The position numbers and the translations under genes are program-made. The notes beneath the pieces are model-generated. The model saw only the letters and a list, made by a program, of their open reading frames with translations. It did no database searches and was not told the origin of the DNA. Positions 25,615 through 34,252 of a DNA stretch of 64,000 nucleotides are shown piece by piece. The stretch is from Cupriavidus sp. D384 (GTDB taxonomy: Bacteria; Pseudomonadota; Gammaproteobacteria; Burkholderiales; Burkholderiaceae), in the NCBI RefSeq assembly GCF_001652915.1, contig NZ_BBQI01000064.1, positions 33,235-97,234 of the forward strand. The letters are read 5' to 3'. Every line of letters begins with the position of its first letter. Positions within the stretch are counted from its first letter, which is position 1.

Positions 25615-26508
25615 TCAGGCAATCTCGGCCCAGCCATGGCTGAGCACGACCTTGTCGCGCTCCAGCACCCTGGCGCGCAACTGGAACTGGCCGGCCTGCA
25701 GGGGGTCGCGCCAGATTTCGGTCACCAGCGTTTCACCGGGGAAGACCGGCGCGGCAAAGCGGATATCGAACGCGCGCAGCCGTGCCGGGTCATGGCCCGC
25801 GCATTGCCGCAGCAGCGCGTGGGCCACCAGCCCGTAGCTGGCAAGGCCATGGAGGATCGGCCGCTCGAAGCCGGCGGCGCTTGCCACGGCCGGGTCGGCA
25901 TGCAGCGGATTGAAGTCGCCCATCAGCCGGTACAGCAGCGCCGCTTCGGGCCGCGTTGGCTGGGTGTCGACAAGATCGGGCGGGCGGTCTTCGGGCACCG
26001 GGCGCAGCGCTGGCAGCGGTTCGTCGCTGGGCTGGCCGCCGTCAAGGTCGCTGTAGCCGCCGTCGCCGCGCAGGAACGACACCTGCTGGATGGTGGCAAG
26101 CAGTTCGCCCTGCACGGTTTCCAGCCGCCGCTCGGTGACCATGATGGCGCCCTTGCCCGCACCCTTGTCGGTCAGGTGGGTGATGCGGTTATGGCCCACC
26201 ACCTCGGCATCGGCGGGCAGCGGACGATGCAGCCGCAGCCGCTGCTCACCGTGCAGCAGCCTGACCCAGTCGATGCCGGTGTCGGGCTCGCGCGCCCAGA
26301 AGCCGGGATAGCCCAGCACCACGGCCTGCGAGGGCAGCGCGCGCAGCCCGCCCGGCGTGCCTTCGTAGACAAAGGGCAGGGCCGCCGCGTTCATCGGGTC
26401 GTTGCCCAGGCCCAGGCTCAGCGCGTAGAGCATGGTGTCGCGCATGGTGTAGTGCTGGCGCACCGGGGAAAAGGCGCGGTTGCGCAGGTGCTGGTAGCGG
26501 ATTGCCAT
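25615..26508 (-). CDS. MaoC-family double hot-dog enoyl-CoA hydratase
   Basis: 297 residues: two hot-dog domains, an N-terminal non-catalytic half (about 1-150) and a C-terminal half with the hydratase-2 motif YRLMGDFNPLHADP (Asp198, Asn200, His203), the catalytic Asp/His pair. It adds water to trans-2-enoyl-CoA to give the (R)-3-hydroxyacyl-CoA, unlike crotonase-type enzymes. It sits 12 bases after the DUF35 gene in the leftward operon, which fits it handing its hydroxyacyl-CoA product to the thiolase-like/DUF35 pair. Confidence 0.92.
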   Translation of the reverse strand: MAIRYQHLRNRAFSPVRQHYTMRDTMLYALSLGLGNDPMNAAALPFVYEGTPGGLRALPSQAVVLGYPGFWAREPDTGIDWVRLLHGEQRLRLHRPLPADAEVVGHNRITHLTDKGAGKGAIMVTERRLETVQGELLATIQQVSFLRGDGGYSDLDGGQPSDEPLPALRPVPEDRPPDLVDTQPTRPEAALLYRLMGDFNPLHADPAVASAAGFERPILHGLASYGLVAHALLRQCAGHDPARLRAFDIRFAAPVFPGETLVTEIWRDPLQAGQFQLRARVLERDKVVLSHGWAEIA

Positions 26509-26520
26509 CGGGTGCTCCGC

Positions 26521-26928
26521 TCAGGCCGGCTCGGCGGGCGCGAAGACCGGCACCGGCGCGCCCCCTTCGGTCTCGGCAAAGCGCACCTTCACACGCTGGC
26601 CGATCCGCACGCTGTCCAGGTCGGTATCGACGATATGGGTGAGCATCGTCACACCCTCGTCGAGCTTCACATAGGCGATGCAGAACGGATGGGGGCCGGC
26701 ACGGCGCGTGATGCTGAACGAATAGATCTCGCCCAGGCCGCTGGCGTCCTTCCAGTCGGTGTCGCCCATGCAGAACGGGCACAGCGCACGCGGATACCAG
26801 TGGGGTTTGCCGCATGACTTGCAGTGGCGCACCAGCAGCCGGCCTTCGCGGGCGGCCTGCCAGAACGGCGCGTTGTCGGGCAGTTCGTCCGGAGCCTTGA
26901 AAACGGTGGGAACGTAGGGAGTGGTCAT
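26521..26928 (-). CDS. DUF35-type OB-fold protein with zinc ribbon (acyl-CoA-associated partner)
   Basis: 135 residues. A rubredoxin-like zinc ribbon (CKSCG near residue 36, then CPFC near 50) precedes an OB-fold (EIYSFSITRRA, IAYVKLDEGVTMLTHIV). Such proteins are obligate partners of thiolase-like enzymes; in steroid side-chain degradation the DUF35 part of ChsH2 binds the aldolase Ltp2. Here it lies 14 bases after the thiolase-like gene, so a complex with that product is strongly suggested. The start at 26928 is fixed by the family N-terminus and a GAGG ribosome site. Confidence 0.9.
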   Translation of the reverse strand: MTTPYVPTVFKAPDELPDNAPFWQAAREGRLLVRHCKSCGKPHWYPRALCPFCMGDTDWKDASGLGEIYSFSITRRAGPHPFCIAYVKLDEGVTMLTHIVDTDLDSVRIGQRVKVRFAETEGGAPVPVFAPAEPA

Positions 26929-26942
26929 CGGTAGCCTCGCTC

Positions 26943-28109
26943 TTATTCGCGTTCCAGGATCAGGGTGGCCGAGCCATGGCGCGATCCCATGTAGCCGCCG
27001 GTCCCCTGGGCCAGCGCGAGCTGGCAATTCTTGACCTGCACGGCCGGATTGGCCTCGCCGCGCAACTGGCGCACGGCCTCGATCACCTTGGTGATGCCGC
27101 CGCGATTGGCCGGATGGTTGTTGCACAGGCCGCCGCCATCGGTATTGATCGGCAGCTTGCCCACCCCAGAAATCAGGTTGCCGTCCATCACGAACCGGCC
27201 GCCTTCGCCCTTCTTGCAGAAGCCCAGGTCTTCCAGCTGCATCAGCACGGTGATGGTGAAGCTGTCGTAGATCGACGCGTACTGGATATCCGACGGCGTG
27301 ACGCCAGCTTCGGCAAAGGCCGCCGCGCCCGAAACGCGCGCGGCCGACCACGACAGGTCCACCTGCCCGCCCAGCAGGCCCTTGACGTGCTCGCCAGCGC
27401 CCAGCACCTTGATCTTGGGCCGGTTCAGCTTCGCCGCGATCTCGGGCCGCGCCACCACCAGCGCGCCGCCGCCGTCCGACACCACGCAGCAGTCCAGCCG
27501 GTGCAGCGGATCGGAAATCATCGGCGAATTCAGCACGTCCTCGACGGTCACCAGTTCGCGCAGCATCGCGTTCGGGTTGTGCTGCGCGTGATGCGAGGCG
27601 GCCACCTTGATCCAGGCAAGCTGCTCGGGGGTGGTGCCGAATTCGTACATGTGGCGCTGCGCCACCATCGCGTACAGGTTGACGGTGACCGGGCTGAACG
27701 GCGCCTCGAACGGCTGGTCGGGCAGGTTGGCCCCCCAGTTGCGGGCCTGCGTGCCGCTGGAGCCTTCGGAGCGCGGGCGTCCGGCCAGCGTGATCAGGGC
27801 CACGTTGCACTTGCCGGCGGCAATCGCCTGCGCCGCGTGCGAGACATGGGCGATATAGGACGAACCGCCCATTTCGCTGGAATCCACGTGGCGCGCGTTC
27901 AGGCCCAGGTAGTCGACCATGTTGACCATGCCCAGGCCGGGCGCGTCGCCGGCGCAGAAGTAGCCGTCCACGTCGGCCAGCGTCAGGCCTGCGTCTTCCA
28001 GCGCGCCCCGCGCGCTCTCGGCGTGCAGTTGCGGCACGGTCTTGTCCGGTGCCTTGCGGGTCGGGTGCTCGTAGGCCCCGACGATGTATGCCTTGCCATT
28101 GATTGTCAT
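26943..28109 (-). CDS. Thiolase-superfamily protein lacking catalytic cysteines (Ltp2/SCP2-like, candidate aldolase)
   Basis: 388 residues with the SCP2-thiolase fold: AYIVGAYEHPTRK, GGSSYIAHVSHAAQAIAAGKC, INTDGGGLCNNHPANRGG. The catalytic thiolase Cys, placed by comparison with the thiolase at 42019 (NNNCATGS), is Glu79 here. The second catalytic Cys near the C-terminus is also missing, while His332 of the NHP motif remains. Tyr281 (IYDSF) replaces the usual His of HDCF. Ltp2-type retro-aldolases also lack the cysteines and pair with DUF35 proteins, so C-C cleavage without CoA thiolysis is the likely reaction. The substrate is unknown. Confidence 0.85.
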   Translation of the reverse strand: MTINGKAYIVGAYEHPTRKAPDKTVPQLHAESARGALEDAGLTLADVDGYFCAGDAPGLGMVNMVDYLGLNARHVDSSEMGGSSYIAHVSHAAQAIAAGKCNVALITLAGRPRSEGSSGTQARNWGANLPDQPFEAPFSPVTVNLYAMVAQRHMYEFGTTPEQLAWIKVAASHHAQHNPNAMLRELVTVEDVLNSPMISDPLHRLDCCVVSDGGGALVVARPEIAAKLNRPKIKVLGAGEHVKGLLGGQVDLSWSAARVSGAAAFAEAGVTPSDIQYASIYDSFTITVLMQLEDLGFCKKGEGGRFVMDGNLISGVGKLPINTDGGGLCNNHPANRGGITKVIEAVRQLRGEANPAVQVKNCQLALAQGTGGYMGSRHGSATLILERE

Positions 28110-28136
28110 CGGTGTGTCTTCCGTCTGGTGTTCGTG

Positions 28137-29252
28137 TCAGGCCGCGATGGCGGCCATGCTGGCGCTGTAGCGCTCCATGTGCAGGTCGGTATCGCCGAGC
28201 AGCACATCGGTCATCGCAAGCGCCTTGAAATAGTCGCCAACTTCGAGTTCGTCGGTCATGCCCATGCCGCCATGCAGTTGCACGGCCTGCTGGCCGACAA
28301 AGCGGGCCGCCCGCGCGGTGACGACCTTGGCGGCCGATACCTTGCGGCGGCGCTCGTCCGCATCGGTGGCATCCAGCCCCTGCGCGGCCACATAGGCCAT
28401 CGACAGGGCCAGCTCCTTCTGCAGCAGCATGTCCGCCATGCGGTGCTGCAGCGCCTGGAACGATGCCAGCGGCTTGCCGAACTGCTTGCGCGCGCCCAGG
28501 TATTCGGCGGTGATCTCTATGAGCCGCTCCATCGCGCCGGCTGCCGCCGCACATTGCGCGGCAATACCGTGGTCGATGCCAAGTTCCAGCGCCTCCAGCC
28601 CGTCGACGGTCACCAGCGCGGCCGGCACGTCGGCAAGCTGCAGGTCGGCGCCGGACAGGCGGTCGATGGTGGGGTAGGCGGTCACGGTCAGCCCCGGGGC
28701 GTCGCGATCGACCAGGAACAGCGCCAGCTTGCCATCGAGCTTCGCCGAGACCAGGCAGGTGTCGGCGGCACCGCCATGCCACACCACCGATTTCGTGCCG
28801 CGCAGCACATAGCCGTTCGGCTCGCGCTGTTGCGCCACGGTCTGGGCCGCGTCCAGCCGGTAGCGCGTGGCGGGCTCCAGGTAGGCCAGCGCCACGACCT
28901 TGCTGCCATCGGCGATGGCGGGCAGCCATTCGGCCTGTTGCGCTGCCGGCGCATGGTGCGCCAGGATCGCCGCAGCGATGGCTGCCGGAATCACGGGCTC
29001 CTGCACCAGCCCGCGCCCGAGTTCGCGCTGCACCACCACCTGGCTCGCGGGGCCTTCGCCAAAGCCGCCGTGGTCGGCCGGCACCGTCAGGCCCAGCACG
29101 CCCATGTCGGCCAGCTGCGACCACGTGGCGCGGTCGAAGCCGCCATGCTCGCGCGCATTGCGGCGGCGATGATCGAACGAATACTCGGATGCGACAAAGC
29201 GGCGCAGGCTGTCGGCCAGCATCTGCTGTTCTTCGCTGTAGGTGAAATCCAT
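28137..29252 (-). CDS. Acyl-CoA dehydrogenase, subunit-like (possible beta chain of a heteromer)
   Basis: 371 residues with the acyl-CoA dehydrogenase fold: an N-terminal helical part, a mid beta domain and a C-terminal helix bundle with RKQFGKPLASFQ (FAD contacts) and QAVQLHGGMGMTDE. The C-terminal region that normally carries YEGT or YGGS plus a base is replaced by LLGDTDLHMERY, and the beta domain is less conserved. This pattern fits the non-classical partner of alpha2beta2 enzymes such as those acting on steroid side chains. Its gene lies 16 bases after a second dehydrogenase, which supports a heteromer. Confidence 0.88.
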   Translation of the reverse strand: MDFTYSEEQQMLADSLRRFVASEYSFDHRRRNAREHGGFDRATWSQLADMGVLGLTVPADHGGFGEGPASQVVVQRELGRGLVQEPVIPAAIAAAILAHHAPAAQQAEWLPAIADGSKVVALAYLEPATRYRLDAAQTVAQQREPNGYVLRGTKSVVWHGGAADTCLVSAKLDGKLALFLVDRDAPGLTVTAYPTIDRLSGADLQLADVPAALVTVDGLEALELGIDHGIAAQCAAAAGAMERLIEITAEYLGARKQFGKPLASFQALQHRMADMLLQKELALSMAYVAAQGLDATDADERRRKVSAAKVVTARAARFVGQQAVQLHGGMGMTDELEVGDYFKALAMTDVLLGDTDLHMERYSASMAAIAA

Positions 29253-29268
29253 GCCTGTCGTCCCCTGC

Positions 29269-30462
29269 TTAGAAACCGATGATCATCTTCGAGATGATGT
29301 TTTTCTGGACCTCGGTCGAACCGCCGTAGATCGTGGTCTTGCGCATGTCGTAATAGGTTGATGCCGCCGGGGCGGCCCAGTCGGGGCCGCTCACGGGCTG
29401 CGGTGCGCCCGGCTCCATCCAGTCCGGCGAGTACGGCCAGCCGTTCGGGCCCGCCACTTCCATCTGCAGCATGGCGATGTCCTGCTGCAGCTCGGAGCCG
29501 CGAATCTTGACGATCGACGCCTCGGGGCCCGGCGTGCCGGCTGCCTGGGTTGCCACGCGCAGCAGCAGCATTTCCAGCGCCAGCAGGTCCATCTCCACGC
29601 GGGCGATCCTGTCGCGCATGCGCACGTCCTCGATCAGCGGGCGGCCGCGGCCGTCGGTGGTTTCGGCCGCGTAGTGCCGCAGCTGGCGCAATTCGCGATA
29701 GCAGTGCCCAATGCCGGCGATGCCGGTGCGCTCGTGCCCAAGCAGGTACTTGGCGTAGGTCCAGCCCTTGTTTTCCTCGCCCAGCAGGTTTTCCACCGGT
29801 ACCTCGACGTCCTCGAACCAGGTCTCGTTCACGTCGTGGCCGCCGTCCAGCGTCTTGATCGGCCGCACCGTCACGCCGGGCGACTTCATGTCGATCAGCA
29901 GCATCGAGATGCCTTCCTGCGGCTTGGCCTCGGTGTCCGTGCGGACAAGGCAGAAGATCCAGTCGGCAAAGTGCGCCATCGTGGTCCAGGTCTTCTGGCC
30001 GTTGACGATGTACTTGTCGCCCTTGCGCACCGCGCGCGTCCGTAGCGACGCCAGGTCGGAGCCGGCGCCGGGCTCGGAATACCCCTGGCACCAGAAGTCT
30101 TCCACGGTCGGAATGCGTGGCAGGAAGCGGGCCTTGTGCGCGGCGCTGGCGTACTTCATCAGCACGGGGCCGATCATCGTCAGCCCGAACGGCAGCATGC
30201 GCGGCGCGCCGGCGCGGAAGGTCTCGATCTCGAATATCAGGCGCTGCAGCGCATTCCAGCCGGTGCCGCCCCACTCGGTGGGCCAGGTCGGCGCGCCCCA
30301 GCCCCGGGCGTGCAGGATGCGGTGCCAGCGCACATAGTCGTCCTTCTCCACGCGGCGATGGCCCAGCACCTTGTCGCGGATATCGGCGGGCAGGCTGGCC
30401 CGCACAAAGGCGCCGACTTCCTCGCGGAAGGCTTCTTCTTCTCTTGTGAAACGCAGGTCCAT
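29269..30462 (-). CDS. Acyl-CoA dehydrogenase (first gene of the leftward operon)
   Basis: 397 residues. Full FAD and substrate motifs are seen: EPGAGSDLASLRTRAV, QKTWTTMAHFADW and the C-terminal IYGGSTEVQKNIISK. It would oxidise an acyl-CoA to the 2-enoyl-CoA and pass electrons to ETF. The start at 30462 (MDLRFTREEEAFRE) is fixed by the family N-terminus and a GGAGAC ribosome site; an upstream extension of 67 codons overlaps the divergent promoter and is not supported. With the following gene it likely forms a two-subunit enzyme. Confidence 0.92.
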   Translation of the reverse strand: MDLRFTREEEAFREEVGAFVRASLPADIRDKVLGHRRVEKDDYVRWHRILHARGWGAPTWPTEWGGTGWNALQRLIFEIETFRAGAPRMLPFGLTMIGPVLMKYASAAHKARFLPRIPTVEDFWCQGYSEPGAGSDLASLRTRAVRKGDKYIVNGQKTWTTMAHFADWIFCLVRTDTEAKPQEGISMLLIDMKSPGVTVRPIKTLDGGHDVNETWFEDVEVPVENLLGEENKGWTYAKYLLGHERTGIAGIGHCYRELRQLRHYAAETTDGRGRPLIEDVRMRDRIARVEMDLLALEMLLLRVATQAAGTPGPEASIVKIRGSELQQDIAMLQMEVAGPNGWPYSPDWMEPGAPQPVSGPDWAAPAASTYYDMRKTTIYGGSTEVQKNIISKMIIGF

Positions 30463-30689
30463 GAACTGTCTCCGGTCAGTGAAAACGATTCTATGGGCGT
30501 GTACGCCACGCTGGTTCGAGATTGCCGAATCCAGCCTTCCGGATACCGGAATGCGCGGGCGCCCGCATTGGCGCAGCGCGGTTTCAGGCCAGCGAAGCCG
30601 GCCCTTGTGATTTACGAATGGCGCCTGCCAGGCTTTGGCGCCATGCTGCGCGGACCTCTTCATCGCATTGACGCAAAAGGACGGCTAGC
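30463..30689. promoter_or_regulatory. Bidirectional promoter region of catabolic unit 1
   Basis: 227 bases between the leftward seven-gene operon and the rightward ligase/Bug operon. It holds the perfect 15-bp palindrome TTCCGGATACCGGAA at 30537-30551 and an inverted repeat with arms ATGGCGCC / GGCGCCAT (30618-30625, 30637-30644). Either could be an operator for the AraC-like regulator encoded at the end of the operon or for another regulator. Confidence 0.45.
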
Positions 30690-32219
30690 GTGACCACCCG
30701 GATTCATGAGCTGCTTGACCATTGGTTGGCCGAGGCCCCCGATCAACCGTTTCTCCACCTGCCGGACGGCCGCAGCCTGAGCTTTGCCGACCTGGGCGCG
30801 CTGACGGACACCGCCGAGTCAGAGCTGCGCGAGCTGGACGTGCGGCCCGGCGACCGCGTGATGGTGGTGGCCGAGAATTGCCCCGAGCACGCCGCGCTGA
30901 TCCTGGCCTGCAGCCGCGTGGGGGCCTGGTCGTGCGGCGTGAACGCGCGCATGGCCGCCGGGGAGATCGATGCCTTTGCCGCCCGGGCCGATGCCCGGCT
31001 GGTGTACTTTACCGCCGCGGCGTCGCGTGCCGCCGCCGGGCACGCCGGCCGTTTCGGGGCCGCGCCATCGGCGTTGTCGGGCATGCATCGCTCGGCCGTG
31101 CGCACCGATGCCATGCCGGAGCCGGCGCCGCTGCGCGACCAGGTGGCCGCCCTGATCTTCACATCGGGCACCACGGGCGAGCCCAAGGGCGTGATGCTGA
31201 CGCACGACGCGCTGATCCACTTCGCGCGAGTGACGCGCGAGGCCCGCGCGCTGGGTCCGGCCGACCGCAGCTATGCCTTTGTGCCGATGACCCATATCTT
31301 CGGCCTGGGCACGGTGCTGCTCAGTTCGCTGCTGGCTGGCGCCCAGCTGGTAATGCGGCCCCAGTTCGATCCCGCCGATCTGCTCGACGCGCTGGCCCAT
31401 CACGGCGTGTCGCAGTTGCAGGGGCCGCCCACGCTGTTCTCGCGGTTGCTGGCCTATCTGCAGGAACAAGGCATTGCGGCGCCGGTGGCCCCGGCGCTGC
31501 GCTACCTCTACACCGGCGCCGGGCCGCTCGACCTGTCGCTGAAAACGCGCGTGGAATCCACGTTCGGGCTGACGCTGCATCATGGCTACGGGTTGTCCGA
31601 ATACGCCGGATCGGTCCATGTGACGCGCCTGGGCGAGCAGCGGCCCGACACCAGCGCCGGCTACGCCGTGGCAGAGGCCGAGGTGCAGGTGACCGATGCC
31701 GTAACCGGCCAGCCGCTGCCGCTGGGCCAGCGCGGCGAACTGTGGCTGCGGGGCAGGGGGCTGATGCCGGGCTACTTCCGCGATGCGGCGGCCACGGCGG
31801 CGGTGATGCGCGAGGGCGGCTGGTACGCCAGCGGCGACCTTGGCGAGATGCACGCCGATGGCGCACTGTTCGTGGTGGGCCGTCTCAAGGAAATGATCAT
31901 CCGCTCGGGCTTCAACGTCTATCCGGCCGAAGTGGAGACCGCGCTCAATACCCATCCAAGCATCCAGCGTTCGGCCGTGGTCGGCGTTGCCGAAGGCGAC
32001 GGCAACGAGGAAATCGTTGCCTTCGTGGAACTGCGCCCCGGCGCTGCGCTGGAACCGGAGGCGCTGCGCAGCCACCTGCACAGCCGCCTGGCCCCGTACA
32101 AGCGACCGGCCCGCATCGTGGCGCTGGCCGAGCTGCCCACCAATAACAACGGCAAGATCCTCAAGCGCGTGCTGCAGGAGCAGGCCGGTTCGATGTCGAC
32201 CCAAGGAGACCCAGCATGA
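30690..32219 (+). CDS. Acyl-CoA ligase (AMP-binding)
   Basis: 509 residues of the ANL superfamily. The phosphate loop FTSGTTGEPKG (about 157-167), HHGYGLSEYAG (A5), SGDLGEMHADG and the hinge VVGRLKEMIIRSGFNVYP are present, and the C-terminal adenylation lysine is in NNNGKILKRVL. It makes an acyl-CoA from a carboxylic acid, ATP and CoA. The start is GTG at 30690 behind AAAAGGA. Its stop overlaps the ATG of the Bug receptor gene (ATGA), so uptake and activation are co-expressed. Confidence 0.92.
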   Translation: MTTRIHELLDHWLAEAPDQPFLHLPDGRSLSFADLGALTDTAESELRELDVRPGDRVMVVAENCPEHAALILACSRVGAWSCGVNARMAAGEIDAFAARADARLVYFTAAASRAAAGHAGRFGAAPSALSGMHRSAVRTDAMPEPAPLRDQVAALIFTSGTTGEPKGVMLTHDALIHFARVTREARALGPADRSYAFVPMTHIFGLGTVLLSSLLAGAQLVMRPQFDPADLLDALAHHGVSQLQGPPTLFSRLLAYLQEQGIAAPVAPALRYLYTGAGPLDLSLKTRVESTFGLTLHHGYGLSEYAGSVHVTRLGEQRPDTSAGYAVAEAEVQVTDAVTGQPLPLGQRGELWLRGRGLMPGYFRDAAATAAVMREGGWYASGDLGEMHADGALFVVGRLKEMIIRSGFNVYPAEVETALNTHPSIQRSAVVGVAEGDGNEEIVAFVELRPGAALEPEALRSHLHSRLAPYKRPARIVALAELPTNNNGKILKRVLQEQAGSMSTQGDPA

Positions 32220-33199
32220 ACCCATCGTCCGCCATGCGCAGGCGCCTGTTGGCCGCCGGCCTGTTCGGCGCCGTGGCGCATCCGTTTGCGTCGTTCGCCG
32301 CGCAAACGTGGCCGGCCAAGCCCGTGCGCCTGATCGTGCCATTTCCGCCTGGCGGTCCGGTGGACAGCACGGCGCGCATCTTCAGCCAGAAGCTGGGCGA
32401 GATCTGGAAGTATCCGGTCGTCATCGACAACCGCGCTGGCGCGGGCGGCACCATCGGCGCCACCATTGCTGCCAAGGAGGTGCCCGACGGCTATACGCTG
32501 TTCCTGGGGTCGATCCATCACGCGGTCAATCCGTCGCTGATGGGCAAGCTGCCCTACGACATCGAGAAGGACTTCGCGCCGGTCAGCTTCGCGGCGATGT
32601 TCCCGGTGTTCGTCGTCGCGCATCCGTCGGTGCCAGCCAGCAATATCAAGGAGCTGATTGCCTACGCCAGGAGCGGCCACACGCTGGCCTACGGTTCGTC
32701 CGGCAACGGCGGCGGCACGCACCTGGCGGGCGAACTGTTCAACATGGAAGCGGGCACCAAGCTGCAGCACGTGCCGTACAAGGGCAGCGGCCCGGCCATG
32801 AACGACCTGCTGGGTGGGCAGGTCCAGCTGATGTTCAGCGATGCGCCGACCGCGCTGCAACATATCAAGTCGGGACGTATCAAGGTGCTGGGCGTAGCCA
32901 GCCGCCAGCGCTCGGGCATGCTGCCCGACGTGCCGACCGTCGCAGAATCGGGGCTGCCCGGCTACGAGGCCTATTCCTGGGCGGCACTGTTCGCGCCGGC
33001 CCAGACGCCGAAGCCGATCCTCGACAAGATCAATGCCGACTTCAACGTCGCCATGAAGGACGCGGGCGTCAGGCAACGGCTGCTGCAGGCCGGCGCCGAG
33101 GCGGATGCCGGCACGCAGGAGCAGATGCGCCAGCGGCTGCGCAGCGAAATCGAGAAATGGCGCAAGGTGATCCAGACGGCGGGGATCACGGCGGGCTGA
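32216..33199 (+). CDS. Bug-family solute-binding receptor
   Basis: 327 residues. The signal peptide MNPSSAMRRRLLAAGLFGAV ends near FASFAAQ. Mature family motifs are RLIVPFPPGGPVDSTARI, VIDNRAGAGGTIGA, PDGYTLFLGS, HVPYKGSGPAMNDLLGGQV and DVPTVAESG. It binds a small carboxylate in the periplasm. No transporter membrane genes follow, so it must share a distant carrier or act in signalling. It overlaps the ligase gene by four bases. Confidence 0.92.
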   Translation: MNPSSAMRRRLLAAGLFGAVAHPFASFAAQTWPAKPVRLIVPFPPGGPVDSTARIFSQKLGEIWKYPVVIDNRAGAGGTIGATIAAKEVPDGYTLFLGSIHHAVNPSLMGKLPYDIEKDFAPVSFAAMFPVFVVAHPSVPASNIKELIAYARSGHTLAYGSSGNGGGTHLAGELFNMEAGTKLQHVPYKGSGPAMNDLLGGQVQLMFSDAPTALQHIKSGRIKVLGVASRQRSGMLPDVPTVAESGLPGYEAYSWAALFAPAQTPKPILDKINADFNVAMKDAGVRQRLLQAGAEADAGTQEQMRQRLRSEIEKWRKVIQTAGITAG

Positions 33200-33220
33200 G
33201 ATGGCGAAGTGGCTGGCTAT

Positions 33221-33255
33221 GCGCTCCCCTCTCCCATGAAGTGGGCGAGGGGCGC
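33221..33255. repeat. Pyrimidine/purine palindromic element between convergent genes
   Basis: An imperfect hairpin with arms GCGCTCCCCTCTCCCA and TGGGCGAGGGGCGC lies between the Bug gene and the convergent crotonase gene. It resembles the elements at 46131-46160 and 53829-53860, so it looks like a dispersed intergenic repeat that may also end transcription. Confidence 0.5.
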
Positions 33256-33285
33256 AAACCATCGGGCGGGAGAGGGTGGCAATCC

Positions 33286-34080
33286 TCAGCCTGCCGAAGT
33301 TGGCCACTGGAACAGCGGCGGCTCCTTTTCCTTGAAGCGGCGTACGGCCTCGTGGTGGTAGTCGGTGGTGAAGGCGATGCCCTGCCCAAGCGATTCCAGT
33401 TCCAGCATGGCGCGCACATCGGCGCCGTTCGATTGGTTCAGCGCCCGCTTGGTCAGCGCAAACGCCGTTGGCGAAGCACCGGCCAGGCCGCGCGCGATCT
33501 GGTCGGCGCGGGCGTGAAGCTGGTCCTGCGCCACGATCTCGAACACCGCGCCGATCTGCTTCGCCTCTTCCGCCCCGACTTCGCGTGCGCTGAAGACCAG
33601 ATCGCGGGCGCGCGCCATGCCGACCACGCGCGGCAGCGTGTACAGCGCGCCGCAATCGGGGACCAGCCCGACCTTCATGAACGGCATGCAGAAGCGTGCG
33701 CGCGGCGATGCCACGATGAAATCGGCCAGCAATGCCAGGCTGAAGCCGGCGCCGTATGCCACGCCATCGACGGCTGCCACCACCGGGCGGTCCAGGTCGA
33801 CCAGCAGGGCAATCCAGCCGTGCAGGTCGTCCATGCGGTTGCGGCCGGCGTCGGCGGCGGTGACATTCATCGCGCGGATATCGCCGCCGGAGCAGAAGTC
33901 GGTGCCTGCCCCGCGCAGCACCACGGCGCGTACGGTGCGGTCGGCACGGATCTGCTGCACGGCTTCGCGCAGGGCGTCGCGCATCGGGCCGTTCAGGGCA
34001 TTCTTGAACTGGGGGCGGTTCAGCGTCAGCGTGGCAATGCCGTCCGCGATGTCAACCAGCAGGGTCTGTTCTTCTGCCAT
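33286..34080 (-). CDS. Enoyl-CoA hydratase/isomerase family protein, PaaG-like
   Basis: 264 residues of the crotonase fold with the oxyanion-hole segments GTDFCSGGDIRAM and AVDGVAYGAGFSLALLAD. Both catalytic glutamates of classical enoyl-CoA hydratase are missing: Ser114 replaces the first, and the PE of the second is PF. Instead Asp142 in VGLVPDCGALYTLPR matches the catalytic Asp of PaaG-type isomerases. It is therefore more likely an enoyl-CoA isomerase than a hydratase. The start at 34080 follows GGAGAC. It diverges from the broken LysR gene. Confidence 0.85.
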   Translation of the reverse strand: MAEEQTLLVDIADGIATLTLNRPQFKNALNGPMRDALREAVQQIRADRTVRAVVLRGAGTDFCSGGDIRAMNVTAADAGRNRMDDLHGWIALLVDLDRPVVAAVDGVAYGAGFSLALLADFIVASPRARFCMPFMKVGLVPDCGALYTLPRVVGMARARDLVFSAREVGAEEAKQIGAVFEIVAQDQLHARADQIARGLAGASPTAFALTKRALNQSNGADVRAMLELESLGQGIAFTTDYHHEAVRRFKEKEPPLFQWPTSAG

Positions 34081-34252
34081 CGGGTGTCTCCGTGAGGGTT
34101 CGATGGCAAAGCTTGACCGATGTGCGGCCCCCCGGCTATTTGCATGTTTTGAATCCGGCATTCGCCGGCAGTGAAGGCTTCTCCGTAATTGCGAGAATGG
34201 AAAAAATGCCGGCGTTCGGGCGATAATCGCTGGCTACCCTGGAGACAACGAC

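Noticed and set aside
24508..26817. A 769-codon open frame on the plus strand
   Set aside because: It runs antisense through three well-recognised genes (CoA transferase, MaoC, DUF35) and has shadow-frame composition.
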